A DNA stretch of 64,000 nt, taken from assembly GCA_028751875.1 (NCBI GenBank), contig CM054159.1, positions 355,935 to 419,934 on the forward strand. Direction: 5' to 3'. The notes under the pieces were generated by a model that worked only from the letters and a program-made list of their open reading frames with translations, had not been told where the DNA came from and ran no database searches. The position numbers were made by a program, and so were the translations under genes. Below, piece by piece: positions 33,470 through 43,859 of the stretch; position 1 is the stretch's first letter; each line of letters starts with the position of its first letter. Origin of the DNA: Rapana venosa (lineage: Eukaryota; Mollusca; Gastropoda; Neogastropoda; Muricidae).

Positions 33470-33975
33470 TTGGTTGGGGGGGTGAGGGGGGGGGGGGGGG
33501 TGAGAGGGTGGGGTGGGGGGGGTGAGGAGGGGGTGGGGGTTGGGTGAGGACGGGGTGGGGGTTGGGTGAGATGGAGGTGGGTGTGTGTGTGTGTGTGTGA
33601 GGGAGGGGGTGGTGTGTGTAGGTTTTGGGGGTAGGGGCATGGTGGGGGGGGGGGGGGGGGGGTTGTTAAATTTTAGGGATGTAAGTGCGAGTTTGGGTTT
33701 TTCACACGCACACACACATGCATGCACACACACACAAACACGTACACATGTACGTGCACGTACATTAACACACATACACACACTTATACTCATGTACTTA
33801 TACACATACAACATACACACAACACACACATACACACACACACACACACACACGCAACACACACACACAATACACACACACACACACACACACGCAACAC
33901 ACACATACACTCACACAACACACACACACAACACACACACACACAACTCACACACACACAACACACACACACATT
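33470..33975 (+). repeat. G-rich tract followed by (CA)n
   Basis: GGGGTGGG-type tracts (33470-33662) with strong G-quadruplex potential on the coding strand, then CA repeats to 33975, filling the exon 12-13 intron. Confidence 0.93.
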
Positions 33976-34115
33976 TACACCATACATAGAAGGTTCAACA
34001 TGCAACCTCCCCCACCTCCCTCTCCCCTCTCCCCCACCTCCCCCTCCCCATTCGCCCCAGCACTATACAAAACTATAAAAAAAAAAAAAATTCATTGTGC
34101 TTTTTGACCTAACAG

Positions 34116-34236
34116 ATGGTGTCGTCATTCCGAGCGTTGAACTGGATCATGCAGTCGATGGAGGCCAATGACATGTCTTGCAGCATCACGCCCCCACAGC
34201 TAGGGTCCCCCAGAAAGACAAAAGAGAAAGACAAAG
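34116..34236 (+). CDS. TRPM exon 13: end of coiled coil, linker to NUDT9-H
   Basis: A 121-nt exon (acceptor cctaacag, donor gtgagt), phase 0 in, phase 1 out. It encodes MVSSFRALNWIMQSMEANDM, then SCSITPPQLGSPRKTKEKDK. The heptad-like start continues QRLGILEEQ of exon 12 (LEEQ/MVSSFRALNWIM). This is typical of the TRPM C-terminal coiled coil. The rest is a basic, flexible linker. Confidence 0.9.
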
Positions 34237-34547
34237 GTGAGTTGGGATAACTGGGGGGAAAAAAAGCAGGAGAGAAAATTGCAGATTGTTGTTGTTGTTG
34301 TTGATGTCACTGCTGTCGGTATTCATAACAATAATAATAATAATAATAATAAATGGATATCTCTTGCTATAAATGGATATCTCTATCGCTATATCTTGCA
34401 AAGACAAATCAAAGCGCATGCATTCAACCTAATCTTACACAGTCATACAACCAATGACAAATAATCAATAGTTCAAACAGATATTACAAACATGGTATGC
34501 TGCAGACCAAATCTATGAAATAAAATTGCAAGCTTTATTCCCGAGCT

Positions 34548-34885
34548 TTATTTATTTATTCTTTTATATCGAGGATAATGGAATAAGCACTCATGTGCTT
34601 TTTTACATCCAGTCCCCATGTGTATGCAGTTTTGTCAATTTTGTCATCTGTTTCCACCGGCACACAATGGCCTACTCTTCCGAAAAGTGGAACAGGATTT
34701 AACATGTGCGCAAGATGTTCTGCATGCGTTCGAACACAGGGCATAGGTTTATAGTCTCATCCGAAGGACTTTGATACTCAGTTCGATTTTTTGTCAAACT
34801 GGGAAGAAAGGGCGAGGCTGGGAATTGAACCCAGAACCTCATGGTTGACTTGTTGGCAGGCGAACGTCTTAACCATCCTGCCACC
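34548..34885 (-). mobile_element. SINE-B, full length
   Basis: Minus-strand head ggtggcaggatggttaagac (34868-34885 side), B box gggttcaattccc, SINE-A-type body and cctcgatataaaagaat tail. Confidence 0.87.
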
Positions 34886-35054
34886 TTCTTTCCTTACTTA
34901 ATTGCTTAATACCTGGAGAGGAGGGTGGGGTCAAAGGAGGTGGGGGGGGGGGGTTGGCAAGGGAGGAGGGGGGGTCACCCAGAATATACACTCTGTCTCT
35001 CATCACAATTTGGAATCACTGTGAGACCATAAATGTATGCTGGATGAGGTTTGC

Positions 35055-35645
35055 TTGTGTGACTGTTCATGAGCCTTGGCTTCCGCACAGTCCCCCAGTT
35101 CACCCTGCTATAATTGGGCTTTATTACAGTTCCTGATTAAACCACTGGTCCTGGGGGCAGCAGCAAAGTGAGAGGCTGTATGACCAGTGGTTTTTCCACT
35201 CATGAATTCCACTTTACAGCTTAGTCTTTAGTGATCGACTATGACTCTGACTAGGAGGCTTGACTTGCACAGTCCTTATGTGCTGCAGCCCTGGGGGGCT
35301 AGTCGGCCTCTGGAAAACATCTCCAACGCTGACTGTCCTTATGCCCACTTGGCCGAGAGAGTGGGGATGTACTACGGGCAAGGCATCTCGACTATAATCA
35401 AATTTCTGCCCAGTTTCCAAAACAGCAGCTACCTCCTCTGCTGTTCTGGAGGTCATCGTCAAACACGGCGGATAAACATAAAAAAAAGGGTACCGACCTT
35501 TTTAGGGTCAGGGAAGGTAAAGCAGCAAGGGAGAGGAGATGAGCACCGCCCTCAAGATGATGGCCCTTGGAGAAGCTGAGGTCTCTGACACCTTGCTCCC
35601 CAATGACCGCATAGGTTGTGGAAACACCTTTACCTTTTTTTTTAA
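35055..35645 (+). mobile_element. tRNA/5S SINE body interrupted by ~370 bp
   Basis: Body pieces 35055-35115 (gccttggcttccgcacagtc) and 35490-35645 (tttagggtcagggaaggtaa) surround an unidentified insert ending in an A-run near 35480. The head is missing. Confidence 0.6.
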
Positions 35646-35687
35646 AAATACACCTTTGTATTCACAACTTTCAAATCTGAACTGTAG

Positions 35688-35890
35688 CTGGAAACAATGT
35701 GGCACGGTTTGTGTGGACAGCGCCGAAAGAGAAGAAATCGAGAGAGGAGAGGAAGATGCAGCAGCTGAAGTCGCAGGTGTCCACACAGCTGAAGACTCAG
35801 CTGGACCTGCACGTGGTGTCCAGGTCGCCCATCTACCCCATGAGCTTTGTCTGGCGCTTTTCAGTGCAGGATGAAAAAGTGCCCTGGGAA
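35688..35890 (+). CDS. TRPM exon 14: start of NUDT9-H (N-lobe)
   Basis: A 203-nt exon (acceptor aactgtag, donor gtgagt), phase 1 in, phase 0 out. It encodes (A)GNNVARFVWTAPKEKKSREE, a helix, HVVSRSPIYP, and ends FSVQDEKVPWE. The R/S-x-YP...V.(D/N)EKVPWE segment is the opening signature of NUDT9 and NUDT9-H, where it begins the ADP-ribose-binding N-lobe. The acceptor is uag with a weak pyrimidine tract. Confidence 0.92.
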
Positions 35891-36069
35891 GTGAGTGTCC
35901 ACAGTGTGGGTTCCGTTATTGGCGCACATGTTCTCTTCTGTTCTGTTCTGTCCTGTTCTGTTCTGTCCTGTTCTGTCCTCTTCTCATCTCTTCTCTTCTG
36001 TTCTCTGCCGTTTATCTTGATTTTTAAAAATTATTTTTATTTTATTTTTTATTCTATTTGAATACTTTA

Positions 36070-36365
36070 ATTTCAAGGATAATGGTATAATTATTCATGT
36101 GCCTTTTTTCTTTTTTTTACATCCAGTGTCTGTGTGTATGCAGTTTGTAAATCTTGCAATCCTTTCCCACCGGCACACAAAGGCCTACTCTTATGAAAAG
36201 CATTATGGGTTTTAACATGTGTGCAAGATGTTCTGCACACATTCGCACACGGGACCTCTGTTTATAGTCGCATCTGAAGGACTTTTTGGGGGGAGTGGAG
36301 TCAGCACAAATGTTAACTCCAGAGGGAAAAAAATCCTCTTGAATGAGATTCAAACCCGGGTCAGC
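36070..36365 (-). mobile_element. SINE-A, head truncated
   Basis: tttcaaggataatggtataa ... gagattcaaacccgggtcag. Confidence 0.8.
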
Positions 36366-36464
36366 AGATCACAAGTCACAAGCATGAATAATCAATGAAG
36401 CAACTGACACATGACCTGATGTTCTTGTCTAGCTGTGCTTCATTTTTTTTGGTGATTGGTACAC

Positions 36465-36600
36465 TCTGACCGTTTCAACTCCCCCAGAGTCAGCATCAGT
36501 ACTAGCTTCGCTCCCCATACTGTCCCTCACATAAGACTGTGAATCCAGGTCCCATGTGCAAATGCACACAGAACATCGTGCGCACACGCTAAAACCACCA
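36465..36600 (+). mobile_element. SINE-A body fragment
   Basis: gagtcagcatcagtac ... cacacagaacatcgtgcgca. Confidence 0.6.
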
Positions 36601-36892
36601 TTCATGAGAGATCTTTGCATAAGGTTTTGAAGAACTCAACATTGCTCTGTGAAATTGCTTTGCTGTTGAAAGACGGCTGTGTTAGTAATTTGCTATAGCA
36701 CAAGTAAGTATGTCATTTATTGATTTGAAGCAGAGGCATTCTACCCACCATGGTATAGTTTTTGAAATTGTTACCTTTTTTTCGCAGTGTTCTTTTGGCG
36801 TGGAATACAATCATGATGTATATCGTTTGATCTGTTGTAGTTTAATTAGCTATATTTATTCATAAGGTAAATTAATTTCTTTCATTGTGGAT

Positions 36893-37024
36893 CGGTGGTC
36901 TAGAGGTAACGCGCCTGTCTAGAAAGCGAAAAGTCCGGGTCTGAAGTGTGCGGCGGTTCGTACCCCGTTTGGACCGGAAATTTTTCCCCCATCCATTAGA
37001 CCATGAGTGGTGGTCTGGGCGCTA

Positions 37025-37055
<31 letters not shown>

Positions 37056-37395
37056 CGTGTGTTACACGTAATTATTTAGCGCACGTAAAAAACCCCACGG
37101 CAACAAGAGAGTTGTCCCTGGCAAAATTCTTAGAAAAAAAGCCACTCTGATAGGGAAACAAATACAGCTGCAGAAAAAAAATTAAAAAAAAAAAAAAAGG
37201 TTGAAAGGGTGGCGCAGCGCTAAGTGGCGACGCGTTCTCCCGCTCTCCCCGGGGAGAGCAGCCCGAATTTCACGGAGAGAAATCTGCCATGACTTAAAGT
37301 GGTATGAAATAAAATCTGAGCGCTTTGATTTGTTGCTTTACAAGATTCAGCGCTATATAAATTCCATACATTATTATTATTATTATTATAGTTAC
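36893..37395 (+). mobile_element. SINE-C, full length with LINE-like tail
   Basis: Head ggatcggtggtctagaggta; central ctagtctttcggatgagacg; acaagagagttgtccctggc; ggagagcagcccgaatttca; tail gagcgctttgatttgttgct ttacaagattcagcgctata and (TTA)n. Best preserved copy of this family. Confidence 0.85.
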
Positions 37396-37479
37396 AGGAG
37401 TTAGACAGTTCCTTAACCCTTTTTTCTGAATTGTTTGCCTTTTTGTGTCTAATATCACTTAAAGCGAATAGACATTAAA

Positions 37480-38005
37480 TTGAAGAACAACACGTTAAAA
37501 CCTGTTTCTGCCTTTTGGAAGAGTAAGCCATTGTGTGCCAGTTGGAATGGATGACAAATTTGTTTTTAAATACGCACGCACACTGGAGTTTTTAGACACC
37601 ATCCCTGAAGTCAAAATGCAGCTACCTTAACAGTGGGAAAAAATGATTAGGAAGGGAGGTAAAGGAGTCCCATAACCTATAAGGTCGTAGGGGAGCGAGG
37701 CGTCAGAGACCTCACTTCTCTAGGGCCAGCATATTGAGGGTGGCGCCCATCTCCTCTCCTTCGCTGCTTTACCTTCCCTGACCTTAAAGAGGGCAGGTAC
37801 CCATTTACAGCTGGGTGAACTAGAGGACTGTACTGAAGCCAAGCACGCAAACGGTCACCCATCCAACTGGTAACCACGCTCGACGCTGCTTAACTTGGCT
37901 GGGGGAAAGCGAGTGCTCCGACCACTGAGCTATCCCGTCCCCCTTGCATATGCAAAATCTTACCATTGGTGAACCTCAGAGATCTAGCCGAGGCACAACC
38001 ACCCC
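37480..38005 (+). mobile_element. SINE-A body plus tail module, split by the tRNA/5S SINE
   Basis: acgttaaaacctgtttctgc ... caaaatgcagctaccttaac up to 37640 and caaaatcttaccattggtga from 37955. Confidence 0.75.
37663..37942 (-). mobile_element. tRNA/5S rRNA hybrid SINE nested in a SINE-A tail
   Basis: Complete copy that splits the cttcrgggatggtgtctaaa / ggttcaccaatggt module of another SINE (37575-37640 before, 37945-38000 after). Confidence 0.85.
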
Positions 38006-38592
38006 CCACCCCTGTATTGTTTTAACTTTTTTTATTTTACACACATTCATATCCTAAGCAAAAAGCATCGAAGACAACAGCGTGTGTGCATGCATGTGCG
38101 TAAGTGTACACCCATGAATGTGTGGATAAATAATAATGAGTTTGCGTCTTTTCTGTCAGTTTAAAAAAAAAAAAAAGTTTTTGTTTTTTCTAAAGCTGAA
38201 ACAAATAAAAGTGTGCGAACATGAATGTGTGGATGCATAGTATGTATGTATATTTTTCTGTTAGTTATAAAAGAAAGTTGTTTTTTTCTAAAGCTGAAAC
38301 AAATTAAAGTGTGCGTACATGAATGTGTGGATGCATAATATGTATATACAATTTTTTCCCCTGTTAGCTATAAAAGAAAGTTGTTGTTTTTTTCTAAAGC
38401 TGAAACACATAAAAGTGTGTGAACATGAATGTGTGGATGCATAATATGTATGTACATTTTTTTTCCCGTTAGTTATAAAGTAAAAGAAAGTTGTTGTTGT
38501 TTTTCTAAAGCTGAAACAAATAACAGTGTGCATACATGAAAATGTTTCTCACTATGAAACACATCAAAGTGTGGATTTTTGCTCTCTGTCAG

Positions 38593-38684
38593 GTGGAATA
38601 CGACGACTACGACCCAGTGTCTTACACATCAGAGGTCATCCTGGCCTGTCCTTCCTATGCTGACAAGATCGATCTCCTGGCGCT
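38593..38684 (+). CDS. TRPM exon 15: NUDT9-H N-lobe
   Basis: A 92-nt exon (acceptor ctgtcag, donor gtaaga), phase 0 in, phase 2 out, encoding VEYDDYDPVSYTSEVILACP and SYADKIDLLA(L). VPWEVE(Y/F)..Y.P..YT spans the exon 14/15 junction and is characteristic of NUDT9 and TRPM2 C-termini. Confidence 0.93.
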
Positions 38685-38739
38685 GTAAGATACTGCTGTC
38701 TGAATCAGGGGGAGAGGTGGGGGGGAGGAAGAGGTGGGG

Positions 38740-39180
38740 GGAGGAGGATGTGTGTGTGTGTTGGCTGGTGTGTGTGTGTGTAGAAGTTGTTAAAATGTGG
38801 AATGGGAAACCTGTGTGTGTGTGTGTGTATGTAAATGTTTGTGTCTTTCTCACACATGTGCACACACACACACGCATGCACATGCGCGCACACACACACA
38901 CACTCGCACGCTCGCTCACTCACTCACTCAAAAACACACACATCCCTCCCCCCAACACACACACATAGAACTTCTCCCCCCACTCCCCTCTCCCCCCAAA
39001 CCCCTCCCCTCCAAAAAAATTAAACGAAACAAACCCAAACCCACCAACCAAACCCACCAACCAACCAACCACCATCCAAACCAACCAAACCAACCAACCA
39101 ACCAACCCACCAAAACCACCAACCAACCAACCAAACAAGAACAAAAAAAACCAACCCAACAACTCAACACAACAACGAAT
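38740..39180 (+). repeat. (GT)n, (CA)n and (CCAA)n tracts
   Basis: Fills the exon 15-16 intron: GT run, CA/CG run, then ccaaccaacc-type repeats (39050-39135). Confidence 0.93.
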
Positions 39181-39211
39181 AAACCATCCTCTCAACCTTC
39201 CCCCTCGCCAG

Positions 39212-39409
39212 AACCCCAGCGGAACGGAAAGGCGTGTACCCTTTCAACAACGTGGACGTCAAGAACAAAGTGTCGCGCATCAGCTTCGAGGGCCCGTACA
39301 GGGTGGAGGAGGGTCTGCCCCTGAACCCTTACGGCCGCACGGGGCTGGAGGGCAGAGGGCTGCTGGGAAGGTGGGGGCCCAACTTGGCCGGCGATCCCAT
39401 CATCACACG
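39212..39409 (+). CDS. TRPM exon 16: NUDT9-H core
   Basis: A 198-nt exon (acceptor ctcgccag, donor gtgagt), phase 2 in, phase 2 out. It encodes (L)[20 protein letters not shown], then [34 protein letters not shown] and DPIITR. G(P)Y.V..GLPLNP.GRTG..GRG.L..(W/F)GPN is the hallmark NUDT9/NUDT9-H motif that forms much of the ADP-ribose cleft. It is almost fully conserved, so nucleotide binding is likely kept. A TTC microsatellite of about 480 bp starts directly at the donor. Confidence 0.96.
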
Positions 39410-39410
39410 G

Positions 39411-39893
39411 TGAGTTGTCTTCTCCTTCTTCTTGTTCTTCTTCTTCTTGTTCTTGTTCTTGTTCTTCTTCTTCTTCTTCTTCTTCTTCTTCTTCTTCTTC
39501 TCCTTCTTCTTTGCATTCTTCTTTGCATTCTTCTTCTTCTTCTTTGCATTCTTCTTTGCATTCTTCTTCTTTGCATTCTTCTTCTTCTTCTTTACTTCTT
39601 CTTCTTCTTATTCTTCTTCTTCTTCTTCTTCTTCTTCTTCTTCTTCTTCTTCTTCTTCTTCTTCTCCTTCTTCTTCTTCTTCTTCTTCTCCTTCTACTTC
39701 TTCTCCTTCTTCTTCTTCTTCCTTCTCCTTCTTCTTCTTCTTCTTCTTCTCCTTCTTCTTCTTCTTCTTCTCCTTCTTCTTTTTCTCCTTCTTCTTCTTC
39801 TTCTTCTCCTTCTCCTTCTTCTTCTCCTTCTCCTTCTTCTTCTTCTTCTTCTTCTTCTTCATTCTTCTTCTTCTTCTTCTTCTTTGCCGTCGC
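39411..39893 (+). repeat. (TTC)n microsatellite at the exon 16 donor
   Basis: About 480 bp of cttcttctt with tcc, tgc and tac interruptions begin immediately after the donor gtgagt. The antisense strand is (GAA)n. Confidence 0.97.
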
Positions 39894-39964
39894 CAAACAG
39901 AAACATTTGGTTTTTTGGGTGTGACGTTTATTTTATTTTATATTTATTTTATATTTTTATATTT

Positions 39965-40185
39965 TCTTCTTTTATATCGAGGATAATGGAATAAGCACTT
40001 ATGTGCTTTTTTACATCCAGTCCCCGTGTGTATGCGGTTTTGTCAAGTCTGTCATCTGTTCCCACCGGCACACGATGGCCTACTCTTACGAAAAGCGGAA
40101 CAGGATTTAACATGTGCGCAAGATGTTCTGCGTGCGTTCGCACACTGGGCCTCGGTTTATAGTCTCATCCGAAAGACTTTTGTTG
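39965..40185 (-). mobile_element. SINE-A 3' half
   Basis: ttttatatcgaggataatgg ... ctcatccgaaagactttt, cut there. Confidence 0.82.
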
Positions 40186-40235
40186 TTGTTGTGTGTGAGA
40201 TTGTGTTTTTATTTCATTTTATTTTTTTATTTTTT

Positions 40236-41278
40236 ATATATCGAGGATAACGGAAGTTGCCCCAGTTGTATGAATAAGAAGGGTGAAGACAATACCGATG
40301 CAGGAAAGGAGGAGCTAGAATTTGAACGAGGGAAGGTAGAAGCGGTAGACAAATTCCACTTATTGGGAGGGAGGATGAGCTGCGAAGCGAAGTCTGAGTT
40401 AGCTGTCAGAACCAGGATTGCGAGTGCTTGGAAGAAATGGAAAGACTTGGCAAGTCTGCTCGCAAATCAGAAAATCCCACTGGAGAGACGCTGCCTGATA
40501 TATAAGGCCTGCATTAGACCTGTTCTCCTGTATGGTTCGGAGACGTGGGTTTTCACAAAAACAGTCAAAGGTTTGTTGAAGAGCTTTGAAAACCGAATGC
40601 TACGCTACATGACAAAGATCAAATGGGAAGACAGGATCACAAATAAAGAACTATGGAGAATGTGCAAAGTTGATGATCTGAAGTCTGTAGCTAGTACCAA
40701 TAGACTGCACTGGTTTGGGCACGTTCAACGGAAAGCAGACCACCACATCATAAAAAGAACAGTGAACTTCGTAGTGGATGGAAAGAGACCAAAGGGAAGA
40801 CCTAGCAAAACCTGGGCTACCTGTATTGCAGATGATCTTAGAGAAAGGGGCATAAATAAGGAGGAAGCTCAAAACAGAGAGAGATGGAGAAGGCTCATCA
40901 ATGTCAAACCTCCCCTGGGAGAAACATGACAAAAATGGAAGAAGAAGAAGAAGATCGAGGATAATGGAAGAAGCACTCATGTGCTTTTTTACATCCAGTC
41001 CCTGTGTGTATGCGGTTTTGTCAATTCTGTCATCTGTTCCCACCAGCACACAATGGCCTACTGTTACGATAAGCGGAACAGGATTTAAGGTGTGCGCAAG
41101 ATGTTCTGCGTGCATTCGCACATGGGGCCTCGGTTTATAGTCTCATCTGAAGGACTTTTGGGGAGAGTGGAGTCTGCACTGATGTTAAATCCAGAGGAAA
41201 ATATCCCCTTGAACAGGAATCGAACCCAGGTCGTCAGATTGCGAGCGCAATGTTCTAACCACTAGGCTATCCCATCCC
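40236..41278 (-). mobile_element. SINE-A, full length, interrupted by a LINE
   Basis: Tail start at 40240-40254 (atcgaggataacgga) and the remainder from 40953 (atcgaggataatggaagaag) to the head at 41278 (ctaaccactaggctatccc). The shared atcgaggataaYgga is the target duplication of the LINE. Confidence 0.85.
40255..40952 (+). mobile_element. RTE-like LINE, 5' truncated 3' end (copy 2)
   Basis: An open frame of about 230 codons covers the RT C-terminal region: KACIRPVLLYGSETWVFTKT, RLHWFGHVQRKAD, GKRPKGRPSKTWATCIADDL, ending PPLGET*, then (GAA)n. The catalytic YADD palm is lost by truncation. Inserted in a SINE-A with the duplication atcgaggataaYgga. The open frame suggests it is young. Confidence 0.85.
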
Positions 41279-41339
41279 CTGTTTGTGTGATTTAAGGTGA
41301 GAATGGGGGAAATGTATGCATGCACATGCAGATGCTTGT

Positions 41340-41493
41340 ACACATACATGCACAGTCATGCATGCACACACATGCAGGCATGCACACACACACACACACA
41401 CAAACAAATATGTATGTGTGTGTTTTTTGCTTATTCAATGTACCATCTGGAAATAAAGATTTGACTTGACGCATACACACACACAGATGCACT

Positions 41494-41529
<36 letters not shown>

Positions 41530-41663
41530 GGGAACGGATGAAAAAATTGACAAAACCACATGCATGTAGGGACTTGATGTGAAAAAGCACATCAGTGCTT
41601 ATTCATCATACTTAAAATCAAAAACATTTAAATAATAAGACACACACACACATAGTACACAAC

Positions 41664-41717
<54 letters not shown>

Positions 41718-41932
41718 ACCCTCTGTTATATCAAAAGTGAGTAATGAAGATGTGCCTCTGTGTGTGTGTGTGTGTGTGTGTGGATATGCCTGTGTGTGTG
41801 TGTGTGTGGATCTGCCTCTGTGTGTGTGTGTGTGTGTGTGTGTGGATATGCCTGTGTGGGTGTGGGTGTGGATATGCCTGTGTGTGTGGATATGCCTCTG
41901 TGTGTGCATGTGTGTGTGTGGATATGCCTGCG

Positions 41933-41964
<32 letters not shown>

Positions 41965-41965
41965 C

Positions 41966-41996
<31 letters not shown>

Positions 41997-42001
41997 AGAC
42001 A
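41340..42001 (+). repeat. (CA)n then (GT)n tracts before exon 17
   Basis: CA repeats at 41340-41400, 41470-41528 and 41640-41713, and GT repeats broken by ggatatgcct units at 41757-42001. The last GT run leads straight into the exon 17 acceptor. CA and GT runs facing each other could pair. Confidence 0.95.
41525..41635 (+). mobile_element. SINE-A 3' fragment
   Basis: cagtgggaacggatgaaaaa ... tcagtgcttattcatcat. Confidence 0.7.
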
Positions 42002-42002
42002 G

Positions 42003-42108
42003 ATGGAAGTACAACGAGCAGGGACAGCAGGAGATGAAGGATGGAAAGCCTGTGTTGGAGTTTATTGCTGTCAAGAGAACTGACAACAAGATGTGGGCTA
42101 TTCCAGGG
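42003..42108 (+). CDS. TRPM exon 17: NUDT9-H, strand before the Nudix box
   Basis: A 106-nt exon (acceptor tgagacag, donor gtatgt), phase 2 in, phase 0 out. It encodes (R)WKYNEQGQQEMKDGKPVLEF and IAVKRTDNKMWAIPG. RW....(G)...L(E/Q)F(I/V)A(V/I)KR.D...WA(I/L)PG is the segment that precedes the Nudix box in NUDT9-type enzymes. The domain is then interrupted by a 9.4 kb intron exactly at the start of the box. The acceptor tract is (TG)n rather than pyrimidine, which is unusual. Confidence 0.94.
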
Positions 42109-42119
42109 GTATGTGTCTG

Positions 42120-42141
42120 TGCATGTGTTAGTGTGGAGGTG

Positions 42142-42177
<36 letters not shown>

Positions 42178-42350
42178 AAGGGTGGTGGTGGGGGTGGGGG
42201 TGGACTGTGTGTGTGGTGTGTGGGAGGGGGGGGGGGGGGGGGGGTGGAGTATGTGTGGGGATGGTTGTGGTGTGTGTGTGAGGGAGGGGGTGTGTGTGTT
42301 GTGAGGGAAGGGGAGGGGTGGAGTGTGTGTGGAGTGTGTTTGTAGTGTGA
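42120..42350 (+). repeat. (GT)n and G-runs
   Basis: Low-complexity GT/G sequence after the exon 17 donor. Confidence 0.95.
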
Positions 42351-42371
42351 GTGTTTTGTATTTGTTTTGTT

Positions 42372-42695
42372 TTTTTATATCAAGGGTAATGGAATAAGCA
42401 CTTATGTGCTTTTTACATCCAGTCCCCATGTGTATGCGGTTTTGTTAATTCTGTCATCTGTTCCCACCAGCACACAATGGCCTACTCTTGTGAAAAGGAA
42501 CAGGATTTAACATATACGCAAGATGTTCTGCGTGCGTTTGCATACGGGACCTCGGTTTATAGTCTCATACGAAGGACTTCTGGGGAGAGTGGAATCTACA
42601 CTGAAGGGAAAATATCCTCCTTGAACGGGAATCGAACCAGGGTCGTCAGATTGCGAGCGCAATGTTCTATCTAACCACTAGGCTATCCCTTCCCC
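42372..42695 (-). mobile_element. SINE-A, full length
   Basis: tatcaagggtaatggaataa to the head at 42690 (accactaggctatccc). Confidence 0.85.
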
Positions 42696-42898
42696 CATCG
42701 TAGTGTGTATGTGTGTGTGTGTGTGTGTGTTTGTAGTGTGTGTGTGTGTTGGTAAAGAGTTTAGATAGGATGAATGTGTTTCTCTCTATCAGATTGGGAT
42801 TGCATGTGGTGTAATAGTTGTTATGCCCTACTGCGCATGTTAAAGATTATTCCTAGTTATACACACCCACTTTTCTCTCCTTTTCATTTCTTGCATGG

Positions 42899-43711
42899 AG
42901 CTCTGAGATTCACTAATGGATGAAATTTTGCGTGTGCAACTGTTTTCCCACCATTAAGGTAGCCACATTTCAACTTCAGGGATGGTGTCTGAACACGAGT
43001 GTGAATACTTGTAAAAATTTCATTTTGTCATCTTTCCCTCCCTGCATACAACAGCCTACCCTTCTGAAAGGTGGAACGTGTTTCAGCAGGCGTGCAAGAT
43101 GTTCTCTGTTTGTTCATTCATAAGACCTCAATTTTTAGTCTCAGCCGAAAGTTCATTCATAGGACCTCAATTTATAGTCTCAGCCGAAAGTTCATTCATA
43201 GGACCTCAATTTATAGTCTTGGCCGAAAGTTCATTCATAGGACCTCAATTTATAGTCTCAGCCGAAAGTTCATTCATAGGACCTCAATTTATAGTCTTGG
43301 CCGAAAGTTCATTCATAGGACCTCAATTTATAGTCTCAGCTGAAAGTTCATTCATAGGACCTCAATTTATAGTCTCAGCTGAAAGTTCATTCATAGGACC
43401 TCAATTTATAGTCTTGGCCGAAAGTTCATTCATAGGACCTCAATTTATAGTCTCAGCTGAAAGTTCATTCATAGGACCTCAATTTATAGTCTCAGCTGAA
43501 AGTTCATTCATAGGACCTCAATTTATAGTCTTGGCCGAAAGTTCATTCATAGGACCTCAATTTATAGTCTTAGCCGAAGGACTTTTGGGGTGGTATTGTT
43601 AGTGCTGATGTTTACTCCAGGGGAAAAATCCCCTAAATGGGTACCTCAGTGCAGACTCATACCCACATCATTTCATCGCCAGCTCTAAAATGCTGTAACC
43701 ACTAGACTGCC
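42899..43711 (-). mobile_element. SINE-A long-tail form with internal 39-bp expansion
   Basis: Tail module at 42899-42985, body, 12-copy expansion (43107-43575), then ttttggggtggtattgttag and the head end ctgtaaccactagactgccc. Confidence 0.85.
43107..43575 (+). repeat. 39-bp repeat, 12 copies, expanded inside a SINE
   Basis: The unit aaagttcattcataggacct plus caatttatagtctcagccg derives from the SINE body segment that usually reads ...cacgggacctcggtttatagtctcatccgaaggac. Variants end tctcagccg, tcttggccg or tctcagctg in a partly ordered succession. Since 39 is divisible by three, an open frame with a 13-residue period results, but there is no reason to think it is translated. Confidence 0.92.
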
Positions 43712-43716
43712 CTGTT

Positions 43717-43802
<86 letters not shown>

Positions 43803-43803
43803 C
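43712..43803 (+). repeat. (CT)n microsatellite
   Basis: Runs on directly from the tRNA-head end of the SINE at 42899-43711. Confidence 0.95.
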
Positions 43804-43859
43804 TCCATCCCTCCCTCCCTCTCAATACCTGCATAATTAAAAGTTAAGAAATAGTGTGT

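Noticed and set aside
39192..39994. Poly-Glu/Arg/Lys or Leu/Ser/Phe open frames of about 200 codons
   Set aside because: Translation of the TTC/GAA repeat; exon 16 contributes only its first part.
43107..43575. CRISPR-like regular array (also 47740-49190 and 3755-4205)
   Set aside because: Eukaryotic DNA; direct tandem copies without unique spacers. These are minisatellites.
43071..43602. Open frame with 13-residue repeats (SFIGPQFIVSAES)
   Set aside because: Consequence of the 39-bp expansion in a SINE; no start context or homology.
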